A stretch of DNA of 64,000 nt, taken from assembly GCA_965221985.1 (NCBI GenBank), contig OZ244928.1, positions 3,472,001 to 3,536,000 of the forward strand. Reading direction: 5' to 3'. The notes below the pieces were generated by a model. It ran no database searches, had not been told where the DNA came from, and was given only the letters and a program-made list of their open reading frames with translations. A program made the translations under genes and the position numbers. Each line of letters starts with the position of its first letter. The first letter of the stretch is position 1. This DNA comes from J054 sp965221985. GTDB lineage: Bacteria > Pseudomonadota > Gammaproteobacteria > Steroidobacterales > GCA-2729495. Shown here one piece after another: positions 19,026 through 28,290 of the stretch.

Positions 19026-19045
19026 GGACCGCGATCGGGCGGTCC
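19026..19045. terminator. Hairpin between convergent genes, possible terminator
   Basis: A perfect 7-bp stem GGACCGC / GCGGTCC with a 6-base loop lies between the converging amidotransferase and TetR genes. No T-run follows on either strand, so it may slow polymerase or protect 3' ends rather than act as a classic intrinsic terminator. Confidence 0.35.
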
Positions 19046-19091
19046 GGCCCGGGACCAAAACCTTCGCCAGTGCGTAACCGCCGCCATACTG

Positions 19092-19697
19092 CTACTTTGA
19101 ATTTCCCAGCAATGCCAACATGCCCGCCCGATACAATTCTTGACCGTCCGGATGATCAGCATAAACCTTAAGCAAGGGCACCGCCGTTCGAGTGATCAGC
19201 TGAAAAGTATATTGTGCGTCGTCATTGCGCAGCTCACCAGCCTTCGCGGCGGAATCAAGCAATGTCTTTAGCACCGCGACGAACTTTTTGTGGCCCATCT
19301 CAATATAGGGCATCACATCCGACTCCAAGGATTCGATTGCCGACAGAGCATCTTGGTGCGAATTCCACAGCTTCACGTAGGCATCGACGATGCCGGGCAG
19401 CAAGAGTTTCGAATCTTGCCGACGCACCTCGGTGAGTAAGCTGACGCCTTCCGCCAAAGCAGGATTGATCAAGCTGGCAACAAGCTCATATTTATTCGCA
19501 AAGTATGCATAGAAGGTTCGCCGCGAAACTTTAGCTTCCGCCAGAATATCTTCCACGCTGACCTGCGCTAAGCCGCGATTGGCGAACAAGCGTCCGCCAG
19601 CAGCCAAAATTCTCCCGGCGGCTTCCCCGCGCTTGCCGTTAAGACCAGCGCCGCAATTGGCCCCGCCTATTCTTGCAACCGCCGCGCCCTCTGGCAT
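19092..19697 (-). CDS. TetR-family transcriptional regulator
   Basis: 201 residues with the TetR helix-turn-helix at about residues 30-75 (EDILAEAKVSRRTFYAYFANKYELV). It is divergent from the membrane protein gene at 19830, with 132 bp between. That gap contains a direct repeat ATGTAAAC / ATGTATAC (19774-19781 and 19786-19793), which could be its binding site, though it is not a palindrome. It probably controls the membrane protein operon. Confidence 0.85.
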   Translation of the reverse strand: MPEGAAVARIGGANCGAGLNGKRGEAAGRILAAGGRLFANRGLAQVSVEDILAEAKVSRRTFYAYFANKYELVASLINPALAEGVSLLTEVRRQDSKLLLPGIVDAYVKLWNSHQDALSAIESLESDVMPYIEMGHKKFVAVLKTLLDSAAKAGELRNDDAQYTFQLITRTAVPLLKVYADHPDGQELYRAGMLALLGNSK

Positions 19698-19829
19698 TTA
19701 GGTAATCCTCCACCGCTTCGATACGGCCGTCGATTGGCGGCAATCGTGGCGACTAGCTGGAACTGATTGAATCATGTAAACACCAATGTATACTTCACGA
19801 TTCTAATCGCCGAAACGGTCTAAGTCGAC

Positions 19830-20765
19830 ATGTCTAGCACAGACGCGCTGCAACCGGGCCCACCCCCCAAGGCCAAGGGCTCAAAACTCTGGCGGGCACC
19901 CATCGTCGGTATCTTCGCGCTGGTTTCGATGCTGCTGGGCATTGGCCTGGCCCACGCGCTGATGCGGGCCATCGAGCAAGCGCTTGGTCACGATTTAACT
20001 TACGTGGCGCAACTGTTTATCGGCGCCGGTGCCATTATCTGGCTGTGGTATGGCGTGAAGTCCAAGAACGAGAACTTTGCGACCTGGACGGGGTTTTTCA
20101 CCGGGATCGTTATTTGGATGACCTGGGTTGAATTGTTCTATATGTACTATGGCCGCAAGAACTTTGGAATGATGCCCCGGGTCGATGGCGGTGTTTCCAC
20201 GGAACCTGAATATCTCATCATGACGGCGACCACCGGCGTGCTGATGTTCATGCTGGTGTTCTACATATTTGATAAAGACACGCGTTGTAATTTTTTTATT
20301 TGGTTCCAGAAAAAACTGAACCTACGTGAAGGACTCGGGCCCAGCACCAAAACAGCGCGTGACCGTAACTACGCCATCATCACATTTATGGAGACCATCT
20401 ACGTTACCTGGTTTTGCTATGCCTGGAATCTGCTCGTTTTTGATCCGGCCTTCGTCGGCTACGGAAAAGAGGCTTTACCGGCGGAGATGGCGACGGTTTT
20501 CATCTCCATAACCTGGGGCGGTTACTGCCTAAGCCGCTTGCTCAAATACCGTCGCACATCCACGGCAGTGCGTTATGGCATTCCAACCGCAAACATTTTA
20601 TGGATATCCGTGGAGATCGTATCGGGCTGGGGACTCATGACCGAAATATGGTTATACCCACGGCAATATTGGCCCGAGCTTTTGGCGCTAACGGCTGCTT
20701 TCACCGTACTCGCCGTACTCATCTATCGCGCGCCGAAGAAACCATCGGAGATTGCCGAATGGTAA
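19830..20765 (+). CDS. Uncharacterised multi-pass membrane protein
   Basis: 311 residues with about eight hydrophobic segments and a Pro/Lys-rich cytoplasmic N-terminus (GPPPKAKGSK). Aromatic- and charge-rich loops include WVELFYMYYGRKNFGM and METIYVTWFCYAWN. No family was recognised. The TAA stop overlaps the ATG of the next gene (TAATG), so the two are translationally coupled and probably work together. Control by the divergent TetR is likely. Confidence 0.75.
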   Translation: MSSTDALQPGPPPKAKGSKLWRAPIVGIFALVSMLLGIGLAHALMRAIEQALGHDLTYVAQLFIGAGAIIWLWYGVKSKNENFATWTGFFTGIVIWMTWVELFYMYYGRKNFGMMPRVDGGVSTEPEYLIMTATTGVLMFMLVFYIFDKDTRCNFFIWFQKKLNLREGLGPSTKTARDRNYAIITFMETIYVTWFCYAWNLLVFDPAFVGYGKEALPAEMATVFISITWGGYCLSRLLKYRRTSTAVRYGIPTANILWISVEIVSGWGLMTEIWLYPRQYWPELLALTAAFTVLAVLIYRAPKKPSEIAEW

Positions 20766-21154
20766 TGCGTAATCTGGCAATAGCGGCGCTATTCCTCGCG
20801 AGTGGCAGCATGGTCTTGGCAGATGAGGGTCAACTCCGATTGCGGCCCGGTATGGCGGGTGTTGCCGACATCGGTGCCCGCGACTGCGAGCTCTTTAACG
20901 AAATGCACTACAACGGCCCTATGGGCATGCAACACCACGTGCTGACCTGGGCTCAGGGATACATTCATGCCAAAACCGGCGCGAATATCGATGCCATACT
21001 CGCCGAGCTGCCAGCTGATCACGGCTGGGATTTCGACAGTCTTTCGGCAGTTATCGTGGACTACTGCAAGGCCAAGCCCGAGGCTAAGGTTTCCGAGGCC
21101 GCCATTAAGCTTTGGGAATTGCTCAGGGATGCAAAGAGTGTTTCAAGCCCCTGA
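20765..21154 (+). CDS. Small exported protein, HdeA/Rap1a-like architecture
   Basis: 129 residues with a clear signal peptide (LAIAALFLASGSMVLA, cleavage before DEG). The mature protein is helical with two Cys: GARDCELFNEM near the start and VDYCKAKPEAKV near the end, flanking a TWAQGYIHAK segment. This Cys - WxxGY - CxxxP layout is that of small periplasmic helical proteins such as HdeA or Rap1a, but no firm family match can be claimed. The start is the ATG in TAATG; an in-frame ATG at 20759 is an alternative. Confidence 0.7.
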   Translation: MRNLAIAALFLASGSMVLADEGQLRLRPGMAGVADIGARDCELFNEMHYNGPMGMQHHVLTWAQGYIHAKTGANIDAILAELPADHGWDFDSLSAVIVDYCKAKPEAKVSEAAIKLWELLRDAKSVSSP

Positions 21155-21226
21155 AGAAAAGCTGAGCCAACTAGGCGCAATGCTCGGCATAAGTCGAGTG
21201 GCAGCGATTAAGAACAATTGGGCAGT

Positions 21227-22030
21227 TCAATCAGCGCTTTCTGGAAACGACGGCTGCAACTCATAAAGTTTAACCAGCCTTTGCCAAGGATTTTCAGTAT
21301 CCGCAGTTTCAACATTCGGCTGATTTGCCAGCTGCTTAATTCTTACCAAGCTCGCAAACCAAGACAACAGAGCAATATCAAATATCTTTAGGTGCTTTAT
21401 CGCGGCCTCAGCCTCCCAATCTTTACCAAACACGAGGGAATCCATTTTTTCCGGATCGACATCGAAGCGAACTCTAAAGCCGAACACGAAGCTGGATGCT
21501 AGCGAGACTAGGTGCTCCACGGTCAAGGGCGGAGTGACCTCCAGACCATAGCTATCAAGGAACAGACTGACAATCTGCGCCCATTGCACGTCGGATGAAG
21601 CAAATGCCTCGGCGACGTGTGCCCGCATCTGTGCATCGCCTTCGACCCATAAGCCCATCACTACCTTGATGGCTGGATTGTTGAGGTTGCGCATCAGGAT
21701 CGCACGACTCAAGGCATGCAATACCTCGCCAGCGGTACCTTGCGACAAAGCTTGTAGCTGGCTGGTGAGCGCGGAAAAATCCGCGAACCGGTCGTCGCGC
21801 AAAATCTCGTCCAGCAACTCGCGGCGGTAAGCATCCTGATTGGGCCAATGGTGATATAGCGCACCCGCCGTGACGCCCGCGCGCCGCACCACGTCCGTCA
21901 CCTTTATTACGGAGGTCGCCAGAATGGCGGGCTGCGCGAAAATCATGTCCATGCCCACGTCCAGCAATAGGCGCCGGGTCTCCAGCGCGGACAGATCCCT
22001 CGAACGAGCTTTCGGTCTAATATTTGACAT
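21227..22030 (-). CDS. TetR-family transcriptional regulator
   Basis: 267 residues, long for the family. The N-terminal DNA-binding domain (residues about 15-70) contains VVRRAGVTAGALYHHWPNQDAY. The rest is a helical ligand/dimer domain with an extended tail. It is divergent from the carboxylesterase, and its start codon lies inside a perfect palindrome (22027-22044), so autorepression together with control of the esterase is likely. Confidence 0.87.
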   Translation of the reverse strand: MSNIRPKARSRDLSALETRRLLLDVGMDMIFAQPAILATSVIKVTDVVRRAGVTAGALYHHWPNQDAYRRELLDEILRDDRFADFSALTSQLQALSQGTAGEVLHALSRAILMRNLNNPAIKVVMGLWVEGDAQMRAHVAEAFASSDVQWAQIVSLFLDSYGLEVTPPLTVEHLVSLASSFVFGFRVRFDVDPEKMDSLVFGKDWEAEAAIKHLKIFDIALLSWFASLVRIKQLANQPNVETADTENPWQRLVKLYELQPSFPESAD

Positions 22031-22057
22031 TTAAGATTAAATGTGAAATGTTATAAT
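22027..22057 (+). promoter_or_regulatory. TetR-type operator overlapping an extended -10 promoter of the esterase gene
   Basis: ACATTTAA GA TTAAATGT (22027-22044) is a perfect 8-bp inverted repeat. Eight bases later comes TGTTATAAT (22049-22057), an extended -10 element (TGn plus the consensus TATAAT). The palindrome thus occupies the -35 region of the plus-strand promoter and covers the start codon of the divergent tetR gene. Binding should shut off both. Confidence 0.65.
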
Positions 22058-22115
22058 GTATTGATTCTACAATGCGATTGATGCGTGGTCGAACGCGGTC
22101 AGCCATAGGGGCCGG

Positions 22116-23729
22116 GTGAAAAATATGCAAAGATACGACCCTCGGCGGGCACTGTACATGGCTCTTGCATACCTGCTGGCCGCTTGTGGCGGCGGCGGTG
22201 GTGACGGCAGCGAGGTTGGTGGCGAGCTTGGTCCCAACGCGCTGCCGCCCGATCAAGTACAAGCGGAACAGGGCATCTACCGAGGCGAACTACAGTCTGG
22301 CCTGCTTAGCTTGAAAGGCGTGCGCTACGCCCAGCCGCCGGTGGGTCAGCTACGCTTCAAGCCACCGCAAGCAGCTCAGTCCTTTACCGGTGTTAGGGAC
22401 GCGTTAAGCGATGGCTTTGTCTGTGCCCAGGACAATCAAGGCACACTCACCGGTTCTGAAGACTGCCTGACTCTAAATCTTTGGACACCCGACAAGTCCG
22501 GCGATTTGCCCATCATCATCTTTATTCACGGCGGCGGCTTTACCGAAGGCGCCAGCATACTGCCCATCTATGACGGTGAAAGACTAGCGCGCAACAACCA
22601 GGCCGTTGTCGTCACTCTGAACTATAGACTCGGCGTGCCCGGCTTTCTCGCCCTGAACGAGCTAAACGCCGAAAGTGCCGACCAAGTCAGCGGCAACTAT
22701 GGGCTATTGGATGTTATCGAAGCCCTTCGATGGATTAAGCGCAATGCACGCGCATTCGGTGGCGATCCGCAACGGACTTTCGTATTGGGTCAGTCCGCCG
22801 GTGGCGTTGCAGTCTGTATGCTACTCGCCTCGCCGCTGGCTGATGGACTTATGTCGGCCGCCGGAGTGCTGGGCGCCCCCTGCGGTTTGGCCATGCGGCT
22901 CAATGAGGCCGTTGCCTATGCGCCCAGCGCCGTTTCCATCGGCGAGGATATTACCGACCGAGTGGGCTGCAGCGGCCAAGCGGACGTAGTGCAGTGCCTG
23001 CGCGACACCGATATCGCCGATCTCATCGCCGCGGAAACCCAGATGCCCAGACTCACGCGCTATGGCCTGGGTGTACCACCGACCTTGCCGAACGTGGACG
23101 GGGTTTATTTCACCGACGAACCCATTGCCGCCGTCGCCGCCGGCACCCATGGGGACATCCCCCTGCTCGTTGGCGCCAACGGCGACGAAGTGTCTGTCTT
23201 CCTGGCCCTTGCGCTCATTGCCAACGACACCATTTATCGGGCCGTTCTCAATAGTCTGTTTGGCGCTCAGGCGAATGCGGTTTACAGCGTCTACCCCACC
23301 GCCGACTTTCCCAACGCCAAAGAGGCCTACATCCAGCTGGTTGGTGACATCAACGTGGCCTGCCCGGCCGAAGCCCTGGCCAATGCCGCGGCGCCCGGTA
23401 TGCCGTCGTTCCTGTATACGTTCAATGATGAATGGCCGGCCGCGGTATCTAGTTTATTTGGCGCCTTTCACGGTATTGAGCTGAGCTATTTATTTGACAG
23501 TTTTGATGTCTATAACGTCATCCCCACTGCGCAAGACCGAGCCTTATCGACCAGCCTGCAAGCGGCCTGGGTGGGCATGGCCGATGGTCGGCCCGCTGAC
23601 AATGCCTGGGGCGGCTATTCCAGGGGCGCGCCGCTTTTCATGCGCTATGCGGATGAAGGCCGCGCCGTTAACGAGCCGTATCGCGATGGACGTTGCGACG
23701 GATTGCGGGCCTTGGGACTGGTGCCTTAG
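22116..23729 (+). CDS. Type B carboxylesterase, lipoprotein-like
   Basis: 537 residues of the cholinesterase/carboxylesterase B family. A lipobox (LLAACGGG) and Gly/Asp linker indicate export and lipid anchoring. Seen: GVRYAQPPVGQLRF, the oxyanion loop HGGGF, EDCLTLNLW, and the nucleophile elbow GQSAGG, where Gln replaces the usual Glu of GESAGG. The catalytic His is in FHGIELSYLF. It should hydrolyse esters in the periplasm. The start is GTG 22116 or ATG 22125; AGGGG at 22107 is compatible with either. It is probably controlled by the divergent TetR. Confidence 0.88.
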   Translation: MKNMQRYDPRRALYMALAYLLAACGGGGGDGSEVGGELGPNALPPDQVQAEQGIYRGELQSGLLSLKGVRYAQPPVGQLRFKPPQAAQSFTGVRDALSDGFVCAQDNQGTLTGSEDCLTLNLWTPDKSGDLPIIIFIHGGGFTEGASILPIYDGERLARNNQAVVVTLNYRLGVPGFLALNELNAESADQVSGNYGLLDVIEALRWIKRNARAFGGDPQRTFVLGQSAGGVAVCMLLASPLADGLMSAAGVLGAPCGLAMRLNEAVAYAPSAVSIGEDITDRVGCSGQADVVQCLRDTDIADLIAAETQMPRLTRYGLGVPPTLPNVDGVYFTDEPIAAVAAGTHGDIPLLVGANGDEVSVFLALALIANDTIYRAVLNSLFGAQANAVYSVYPTADFPNAKEAYIQLVGDINVACPAEALANAAAPGMPSFLYTFNDEWPAAVSSLFGAFHGIELSYLFDSFDVYNVIPTAQDRALSTSLQAAWVGMADGRPADNAWGGYSRGAPLFMRYADEGRAVNEPYRDGRCDGLRALGLVP

Positions 23730-23759
23730 CGCGTTCTGAAGATTCCCGCATTTTCAAGC

Positions 23760-24425
23760 CTAGAAACGGCGCAGCACAATAGAGCGCTTAAAGATGCCGA
23801 AAAGATTGATATAGAGGTTCTTGCGCTCCGCGCGCGCGCCGATTTTGCGTATGTAGTTTAAGGATGGCTTATTCCAGGCATCGACGACACTGTAGACATG
23901 TCGATAACCCTCTTGGTGGAGCTGTTTTGAATAAAGAGAAGATAGCAATGGCGCAAGATTCATTCCGCGCAATTCAAGTGCCGTGAAAATATCGTATAGG
24001 TAGATTTCATCGTCCTGCAATTGAAATCCCTCACCGGCATAACTGCAGCGCACCGGGTCCATCCAACAAAATGCCCCTACTTCGCCACCACGGCACAATG
24101 CGAAAGCTCGCTGCCCCTTTTGAATTCGATCTCGATAGGATTTTTCGTCGCCATGCACCAAAGGCAAGGCAGCCAGTCTAGGCATTTCGTCAGCCCCCAA
24201 TTCCAACAGCTCCCAATCACCGCGCTCGACGGCTTGAGCCGGCAAATTTAGGGATCGGCGAAACAAGTAATAGGGAAGGACTACGATCCCGAAACGTTTG
24301 AGTCCATTTACAAGCAGGCGGGGCCAAGAGTTGTAGCGCAGCTTGTAGCGGATTCTTTCAAATGCAGGCAATGATTTACTATCCATAAGTACGTGTGGAT
24401 ATTCTAAGCTAGTTACGTATAGCAC
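23760..24425 (-). CDS. GNAT-like N-acetyltransferase
   Basis: 221 residues. The C-terminal half has the GNAT pattern: YLYDIFTALELRGMNLAPLL (strand 4 plus the acetyl-CoA loop RGMNLAP), then VYSVVDAWNKPSLNYIRKIG, where the Asn and the NYIRKIGA helix are typical of the family end. The N-terminal part is less conserved and has a hydrophobic stretch (IVVLPYYLF). An internal ATG at 24386 could be the real start. Acceptor unknown. It is convergent with the esterase. Confidence 0.7.
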   Translation of the reverse strand: MLYVTSLEYPHVLMDSKSLPAFERIRYKLRYNSWPRLLVNGLKRFGIVVLPYYLFRRSLNLPAQAVERGDWELLELGADEMPRLAALPLVHGDEKSYRDRIQKGQRAFALCRGGEVGAFCWMDPVRCSYAGEGFQLQDDEIYLYDIFTALELRGMNLAPLLSSLYSKQLHQEGYRHVYSVVDAWNKPSLNYIRKIGARAERKNLYINLFGIFKRSIVLRRF

Positions 24426-24495
24426 TACGGTGGCAAATCAAGAGGAAAAAGAAAAGGACTTTGGTGGGAAATAGTCCCAACAACACGCGCCGCTT

Positions 24496-26061
24496 TCAGA
24501 TTTCCCGTCGACTCATGGCGCCAGCCAAGTACTCTGCTTGGCGAATCGCTAGCGCTACGATAGTTAGCGTCGGATTCTCACAAGTGCTGGTGGTGAACTG
24601 GCTGCCGTCGGACACAAACAAATTGTCGATTTCATGCGTCTGACCCCATTGATTCACAACACCTTTATCCGGCGAAGCGCTCATGCGACAGGTACCCAAA
24701 TTGTGGGTGGCCGCCGCGGGTTGCGACTGATGGAAATCAATGGCATCAACGGCCGCGAATATGGATTGAGCCTGCCGATAAAAGTGTTTGCGCATGGCGG
24801 CTTCATTGTCATGTTCATCAACATGGATGACTGGAATGGGCAAGCCGAACTGATCTTTTTCCGAGTCATGGAGGCTGACCTGGTTGGTTTCTCGCGGCAT
24901 ATCCTCACCGTTGAGTAGCACGCCCGCCATATGATCATAACGATCCATAATTTGCGCAAAATCGCGCCCCCAGCCACCCGGTGCCACAAGCTGACTCATG
25001 AAGGGCAATCCGAGAGACACCGCTTCGATCAAGTAGCCACCGGCGAAACCCCGTTTCGGGTCATGGATCATTTCATCAAATACCGTCCCCGGGGTTGTTA
25101 TTCCCCGGTACATATGCACGGGCCGTTCGAAAGTTCCAAAGGCGATGGCCACATTGTGATGCATATAGTTTCGGCCTAGCTGTCCCGATGCATTAGCAAG
25201 CCCATCAGGGTGGCGGTGGGTGGCGGAATTGAGCAGTAAGCGCGGCGTCTCTATTGCATTGCCCGCCACGCATACCGCTCGGGCCCGCTGCCGGTATTGC
25301 TTGCCTTTACCATTGGCATACAGCACGCCGTCAATTCGATTGTGTTTGTTGACGAGCAGTTGCAGGGCCATGGCATCGGTCCGCAGGTCGAGTTTGCCCG
25401 AGGCTTCGGCCTTTGGAATCTCGGCCTGCAAGGTCGACCACTTTGCGCCGATCTTGCATCCCTGATTGCAAAAACCCATTTGTATGCATCCAGGACGGCC
25501 ATCGCGCGGCGCGCTATTGATGGCCAAGCGATCATTACTCACCTGCTGATAGCCAATACGGCGCGCGCCGTTATAAAGAACTTTAAAATTGTTGTTGGCC
25601 GGATGAGGCTCGATATCGTGCGTGCCCGTGACACCCATGCGCCGCTCTGCTTCAGAGTAGTAGCGATCTAAGTCGCTTGCTTGCAGTGGCCAATCCGCAA
25701 GGCTCGTGCCGTCAATCTTTCCGTAGTCGGAAGCCGCGCGAAATTCCCTGTCCTGGACACGAAAACTCAGCGCGTTCCAATGCAGGGTGGAACCGCCCAC
25801 CGCTTTAACGATCCACGTGGGCGCGTCCGGTATAAACCGTGCGGCCGGCCAGTTCCCCGTGGCCAGCCGCTTATCCGACCAGGTCAGCTGCTGGTAAGCA
25901 AAAAATTCGTCGTTACGAAACTCTGCTTGTTCAATCCTGGGCCCTGCTTCAAGCAAAACAACATTAACACCGCGTGCGCAGAGATCATGGGCAAGTGTGG
26001 CCCCTCCCGCTCCAGAACCCACGACCACGACCACGCCGTCGTCATCGTGCGCAAACTTCAT
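24496..26061 (-). CDS. GMC-family FAD oxidoreductase
   Basis: 521 residues from the ATG at 26061. The FAD-binding GSGAGGATLAHDL and LLEAGPR are at the N-terminus; GGSTLHWNALSFR is the GMC signature. NLGTCRMS with the preceding His, and FVSDGSQFTTSTCENPTLT at the end, form the C-terminal catalytic and FAD-closing region. The ATG overlaps the TGA of the upstream subunit-3-like gene (ATGA). As in gluconate or related membrane dehydrogenases, the flavin subunit and the Tat-exported small subunit probably form a complex that oxidises an alcohol in the periplasm. A long upstream extension (to 26157) is not favoured. Confidence 0.88.
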   Translation of the reverse strand: MKFAHDDDGVVVVVGSGAGGATLAHDLCARGVNVVLLEAGPRIEQAEFRNDEFFAYQQLTWSDKRLATGNWPAARFIPDAPTWIVKAVGGSTLHWNALSFRVQDREFRAASDYGKIDGTSLADWPLQASDLDRYYSEAERRMGVTGTHDIEPHPANNNFKVLYNGARRIGYQQVSNDRLAINSAPRDGRPGCIQMGFCNQGCKIGAKWSTLQAEIPKAEASGKLDLRTDAMALQLLVNKHNRIDGVLYANGKGKQYRQRARAVCVAGNAIETPRLLLNSATHRHPDGLANASGQLGRNYMHHNVAIAFGTFERPVHMYRGITTPGTVFDEMIHDPKRGFAGGYLIEAVSLGLPFMSQLVAPGGWGRDFAQIMDRYDHMAGVLLNGEDMPRETNQVSLHDSEKDQFGLPIPVIHVDEHDNEAAMRKHFYRQAQSIFAAVDAIDFHQSQPAAATHNLGTCRMSASPDKGVVNQWGQTHEIDNLFVSDGSQFTTSTCENPTLTIVALAIRQAEYLAGAMSRREI

Positions 26062-26555
26062 AGGCCGGGGTCCGGTAACCAATCCAAATCGTCGAAACCT
26101 CGATTGAGATAGCCGCCCTTGGCAAACGACGGACCTTCGTAGCCAAAATAGGACCAAACCTGTGGGGAGTTATAGAAGGCAATACTTCCCAAGCTGCGCA
26201 AGGCCTGAAAAGCAGGTTCAGCTTCCATCTCGGCAAGTCTTCGAACTTGCGTCGACGCATCGGCCAACAACCAGGGTGACTTGCCCTCCACATCAAGTTG
26301 CTCATGCAACTGTGTCATCAACGCCATGAGCGCGGGATCACCGCCCACCATGCCCTGCAATCCAACGGCAATTTCTCCATAGCGCTCCACGGGCACCTGG
26401 GGATGGGGGAAAAGACGACGCAGCAAGCTGGTCAAAAAAGCGTGCGTGGAATCACCGCCATCCGCGCCAGCGATAACGGATTGCCCCGGCGACACGACCA
26501 AACCAACAGCCGCAAGGACACGCAGAAACGCGCGCCGGCCGAGATCCAAACTCAT
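26058..26555 (-). CDS. Gluconate 2-dehydrogenase subunit 3-like protein (Tat-exported)
   Basis: 165 residues with a twin-arginine leader (GRRAFLRVLAAVGLVVS). The body resembles Gluconate_2-dh3 small subunits: FLTSLLRRLFPHP, then a helical region and SIAFYNSPQVWSYFGYEGPS. Such subunits carry the FAD subunit through the Tat system and stabilise it. It overlaps both neighbours by 4 bp, which supports a complex with the GMC oxidoreductase. No cytochrome subunit is present here. Confidence 0.82.
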   Translation of the reverse strand: MSLDLGRRAFLRVLAAVGLVVSPGQSVIAGADGGDSTHAFLTSLLRRLFPHPQVPVERYGEIAVGLQGMVGGDPALMALMTQLHEQLDVEGKSPWLLADASTQVRRLAEMEAEPAFQALRSLGSIAFYNSPQVWSYFGYEGPSFAKGGYLNRGFDDLDWLPDPGL

Positions 26556-27109
26556 GCCGTGAAGGACCTCAAGACGTCGCGGCCATCCCAGCTTCGATGA
26601 CTGGCCTGCATACCCTCAAGGGCCGTCCGCACAAAATCCGTGTGCTCGACGATCTCCAAAAAGCACCCCATGCTTGCCCGGGTATCAAGATAGGCTAGGT
26701 GCGTATCGGCACCAAAGCCACCGGTAAACAGGGGCTGCAGGTCCTGCTCCGCATAACCCGCCATGGTCCGCGCGAAATCCTCGGCCAGTATCGCGACATG
26801 ATGTAGACCATAGCCTTTTTCGCGCCTCCAATCGGAATAGATGGATGGGCGGGAATCGTGCTGGCTGATTAACTCAATGCAAAGCTCACCGGAGAAGCCC
26901 AAGGCAATCCCAACATTGATCGCACAAGGGGAACCTTTGTAAATCGGATCAATGAATTCAAAGGGGTCGAACAAAATGAACGGCCCGGCACCTGTCATTT
27001 CGGCCCAGTGTTGCGCGGACTGCTCAAGATCCTCCACTAGATAGGCTAATTGATAAATGCCTTGCTCTTGCGGAGAGATGATTGGCGAGGGGGGCGCTGA
27101 GTCCATCAT
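26552..27109 (-). CDS. VOC/glyoxalase-superfamily protein
   Basis: 185 residues of the vicinal-oxygen-chelate fold. Two beta-alpha modules are visible, beginning QLAYLVEDLEQSAQHWAEM and GLHHVAILAEDFARTMAGY; candidate metal ligands include HHV and the Glu in FLEIVEHTD. Enzymes of this type are dioxygenases, isomerases or lactone-forming enzymes. Position in the AraC-GMC operon suggests it acts on the same substrate route. It overlaps both neighbours by 4 bp. Confidence 0.8.
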   Translation of the reverse strand: MMDSAPPSPIISPQEQGIYQLAYLVEDLEQSAQHWAEMTGAGPFILFDPFEFIDPIYKGSPCAINVGIALGFSGELCIELISQHDSRPSIYSDWRREKGYGLHHVAILAEDFARTMAGYAEQDLQPLFTGGFGADTHLAYLDTRASMGCFLEIVEHTDFVRTALEGMQASHRSWDGRDVLRSFTA

Positions 27110-27987
27110 GAACCCTTACGAAAACGTGCCGGTGTCGTGCCAACGACACGGGAAAACATCGACGTCAAATGTGCTTGGCTAGAAAACCCACATTCCAATG
27201 CGAGCTCGGCGATGGGCTTATCGCTACCGCGCAATATGGCTTTCGCGCGCTGAATACGTGCCGTTAGCACATAGGCATAGGGTGACTTACCGACAGTCAC
27301 CTTAAATGCACGGGAAAAATGCGCAACGCTAAAACCGGCAAGAGATGCCAGTTCCGCCAAACTAATCTCGTACTGCAGATTAGATTCAATATACTGATAG
27401 ATCTGTCTTGCCGTTACCTTATCCAAACGCAGCTCGCGATATCGTCGGCGCGAATTCCCGGCCAAGACACTGAGTTCTTCCAGCAACATCACGATCGCTT
27501 GGTCGATGAAGATAGGGTCATGGGAATTTGTTCTACTGGCCGCGGAAAATAGCGTCCGTGCCCGCCGCTCAAGACTCCGGCTACGAAACTTATGTTCATG
27601 TAGCGCAGCAAAATCGCCGACTGAAGACAAGTCTAGTTCGCGGAAGCACTCGCTGATAAATCGAGTCGGCAATGAAATGGTTTCGAAATTCGAGTAACTG
27701 TCGGTGATGTAACGACAGCTTTCGTTTGCGGGCGCCAAAAGCAGATCACCTGGTTCGACGCTGGTATGCCGCCAACCGTTACCTAGGTCATAACTCATGC
27801 CGTAGGAACCCGGTCCGCACAGGATCAATAGCATTTCGGGAACCTTGGGACTGCGGTGTTCGCCAGGCGGATTACACGAAAGACGTGAGACACTCGCCTC
27901 CGCGATGCCGCAAAGCCGGTTCCGCTCGACATAGGAGCGTTGCGGGCCGAGTTCGAAGTACTCGGAGTAAGAGCGAAATTCGTTCAT
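27106..27987 (-). CDS. AraC-family transcriptional regulator
   Basis: About 293 residues. The C-terminal 100 residues hold two helix-turn-helix motifs (SLAELASLAGFSVAHFSRAF and PIAELALECGFSSQAHLTSM) followed by TPARFRKG. The N-terminal part is a cupin-like effector domain. It is the first gene of a tightly overlapping minus-strand operon (VOC, small subunit, GMC) and may also act on the divergent plus-strand operon starting at 28291. The ATG at 27987 is preceded closely by AAGGGGAGG; an ATG at 28023 is an alternative. Confidence 0.87.
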   Translation of the reverse strand: MNEFRSYSEYFELGPQRSYVERNRLCGIAEASVSRLSCNPPGEHRSPKVPEMLLILCGPGSYGMSYDLGNGWRHTSVEPGDLLLAPANESCRYITDSYSNFETISLPTRFISECFRELDLSSVGDFAALHEHKFRSRSLERRARTLFSAASRTNSHDPIFIDQAIVMLLEELSVLAGNSRRRYRELRLDKVTARQIYQYIESNLQYEISLAELASLAGFSVAHFSRAFKVTVGKSPYAYVLTARIQRAKAILRGSDKPIAELALECGFSSQAHLTSMFSRVVGTTPARFRKGS

Positions 27988-28290
27988 ACCTCCCCTTCGT
28001 GCCACAACAGTGCCACCCGGCATTGCCCTAAGTCAACGGGATTCAAGCGGCTGTGTCGCACTGGCACAACAACCCAAATCGCAAGATTCTGGAATATGCG
28101 AGTACGGCAAAAGGGTAGCTTAGGCTGGTAGCGCTGCAAGCCGCCGGCTGGCTTGGCGCGCCTACACAGTTCACGCCCAGGAGGTGTAGCCAAACTGCTC
28201 TAGAAAATATTATGGCGTCCCGCATGGAAAACCAGTGCCCAAAAAAGTTCAGCCGAAAATTTAGGCGGCGAGACCTGGAATTTTGAACTC

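Noticed and set aside
19774..19793. ATGTAAAC / ATGTATAC direct repeat as TetR operator
   Set aside because: Not a palindrome, so not listed as a separate site; only mentioned with the regulator.
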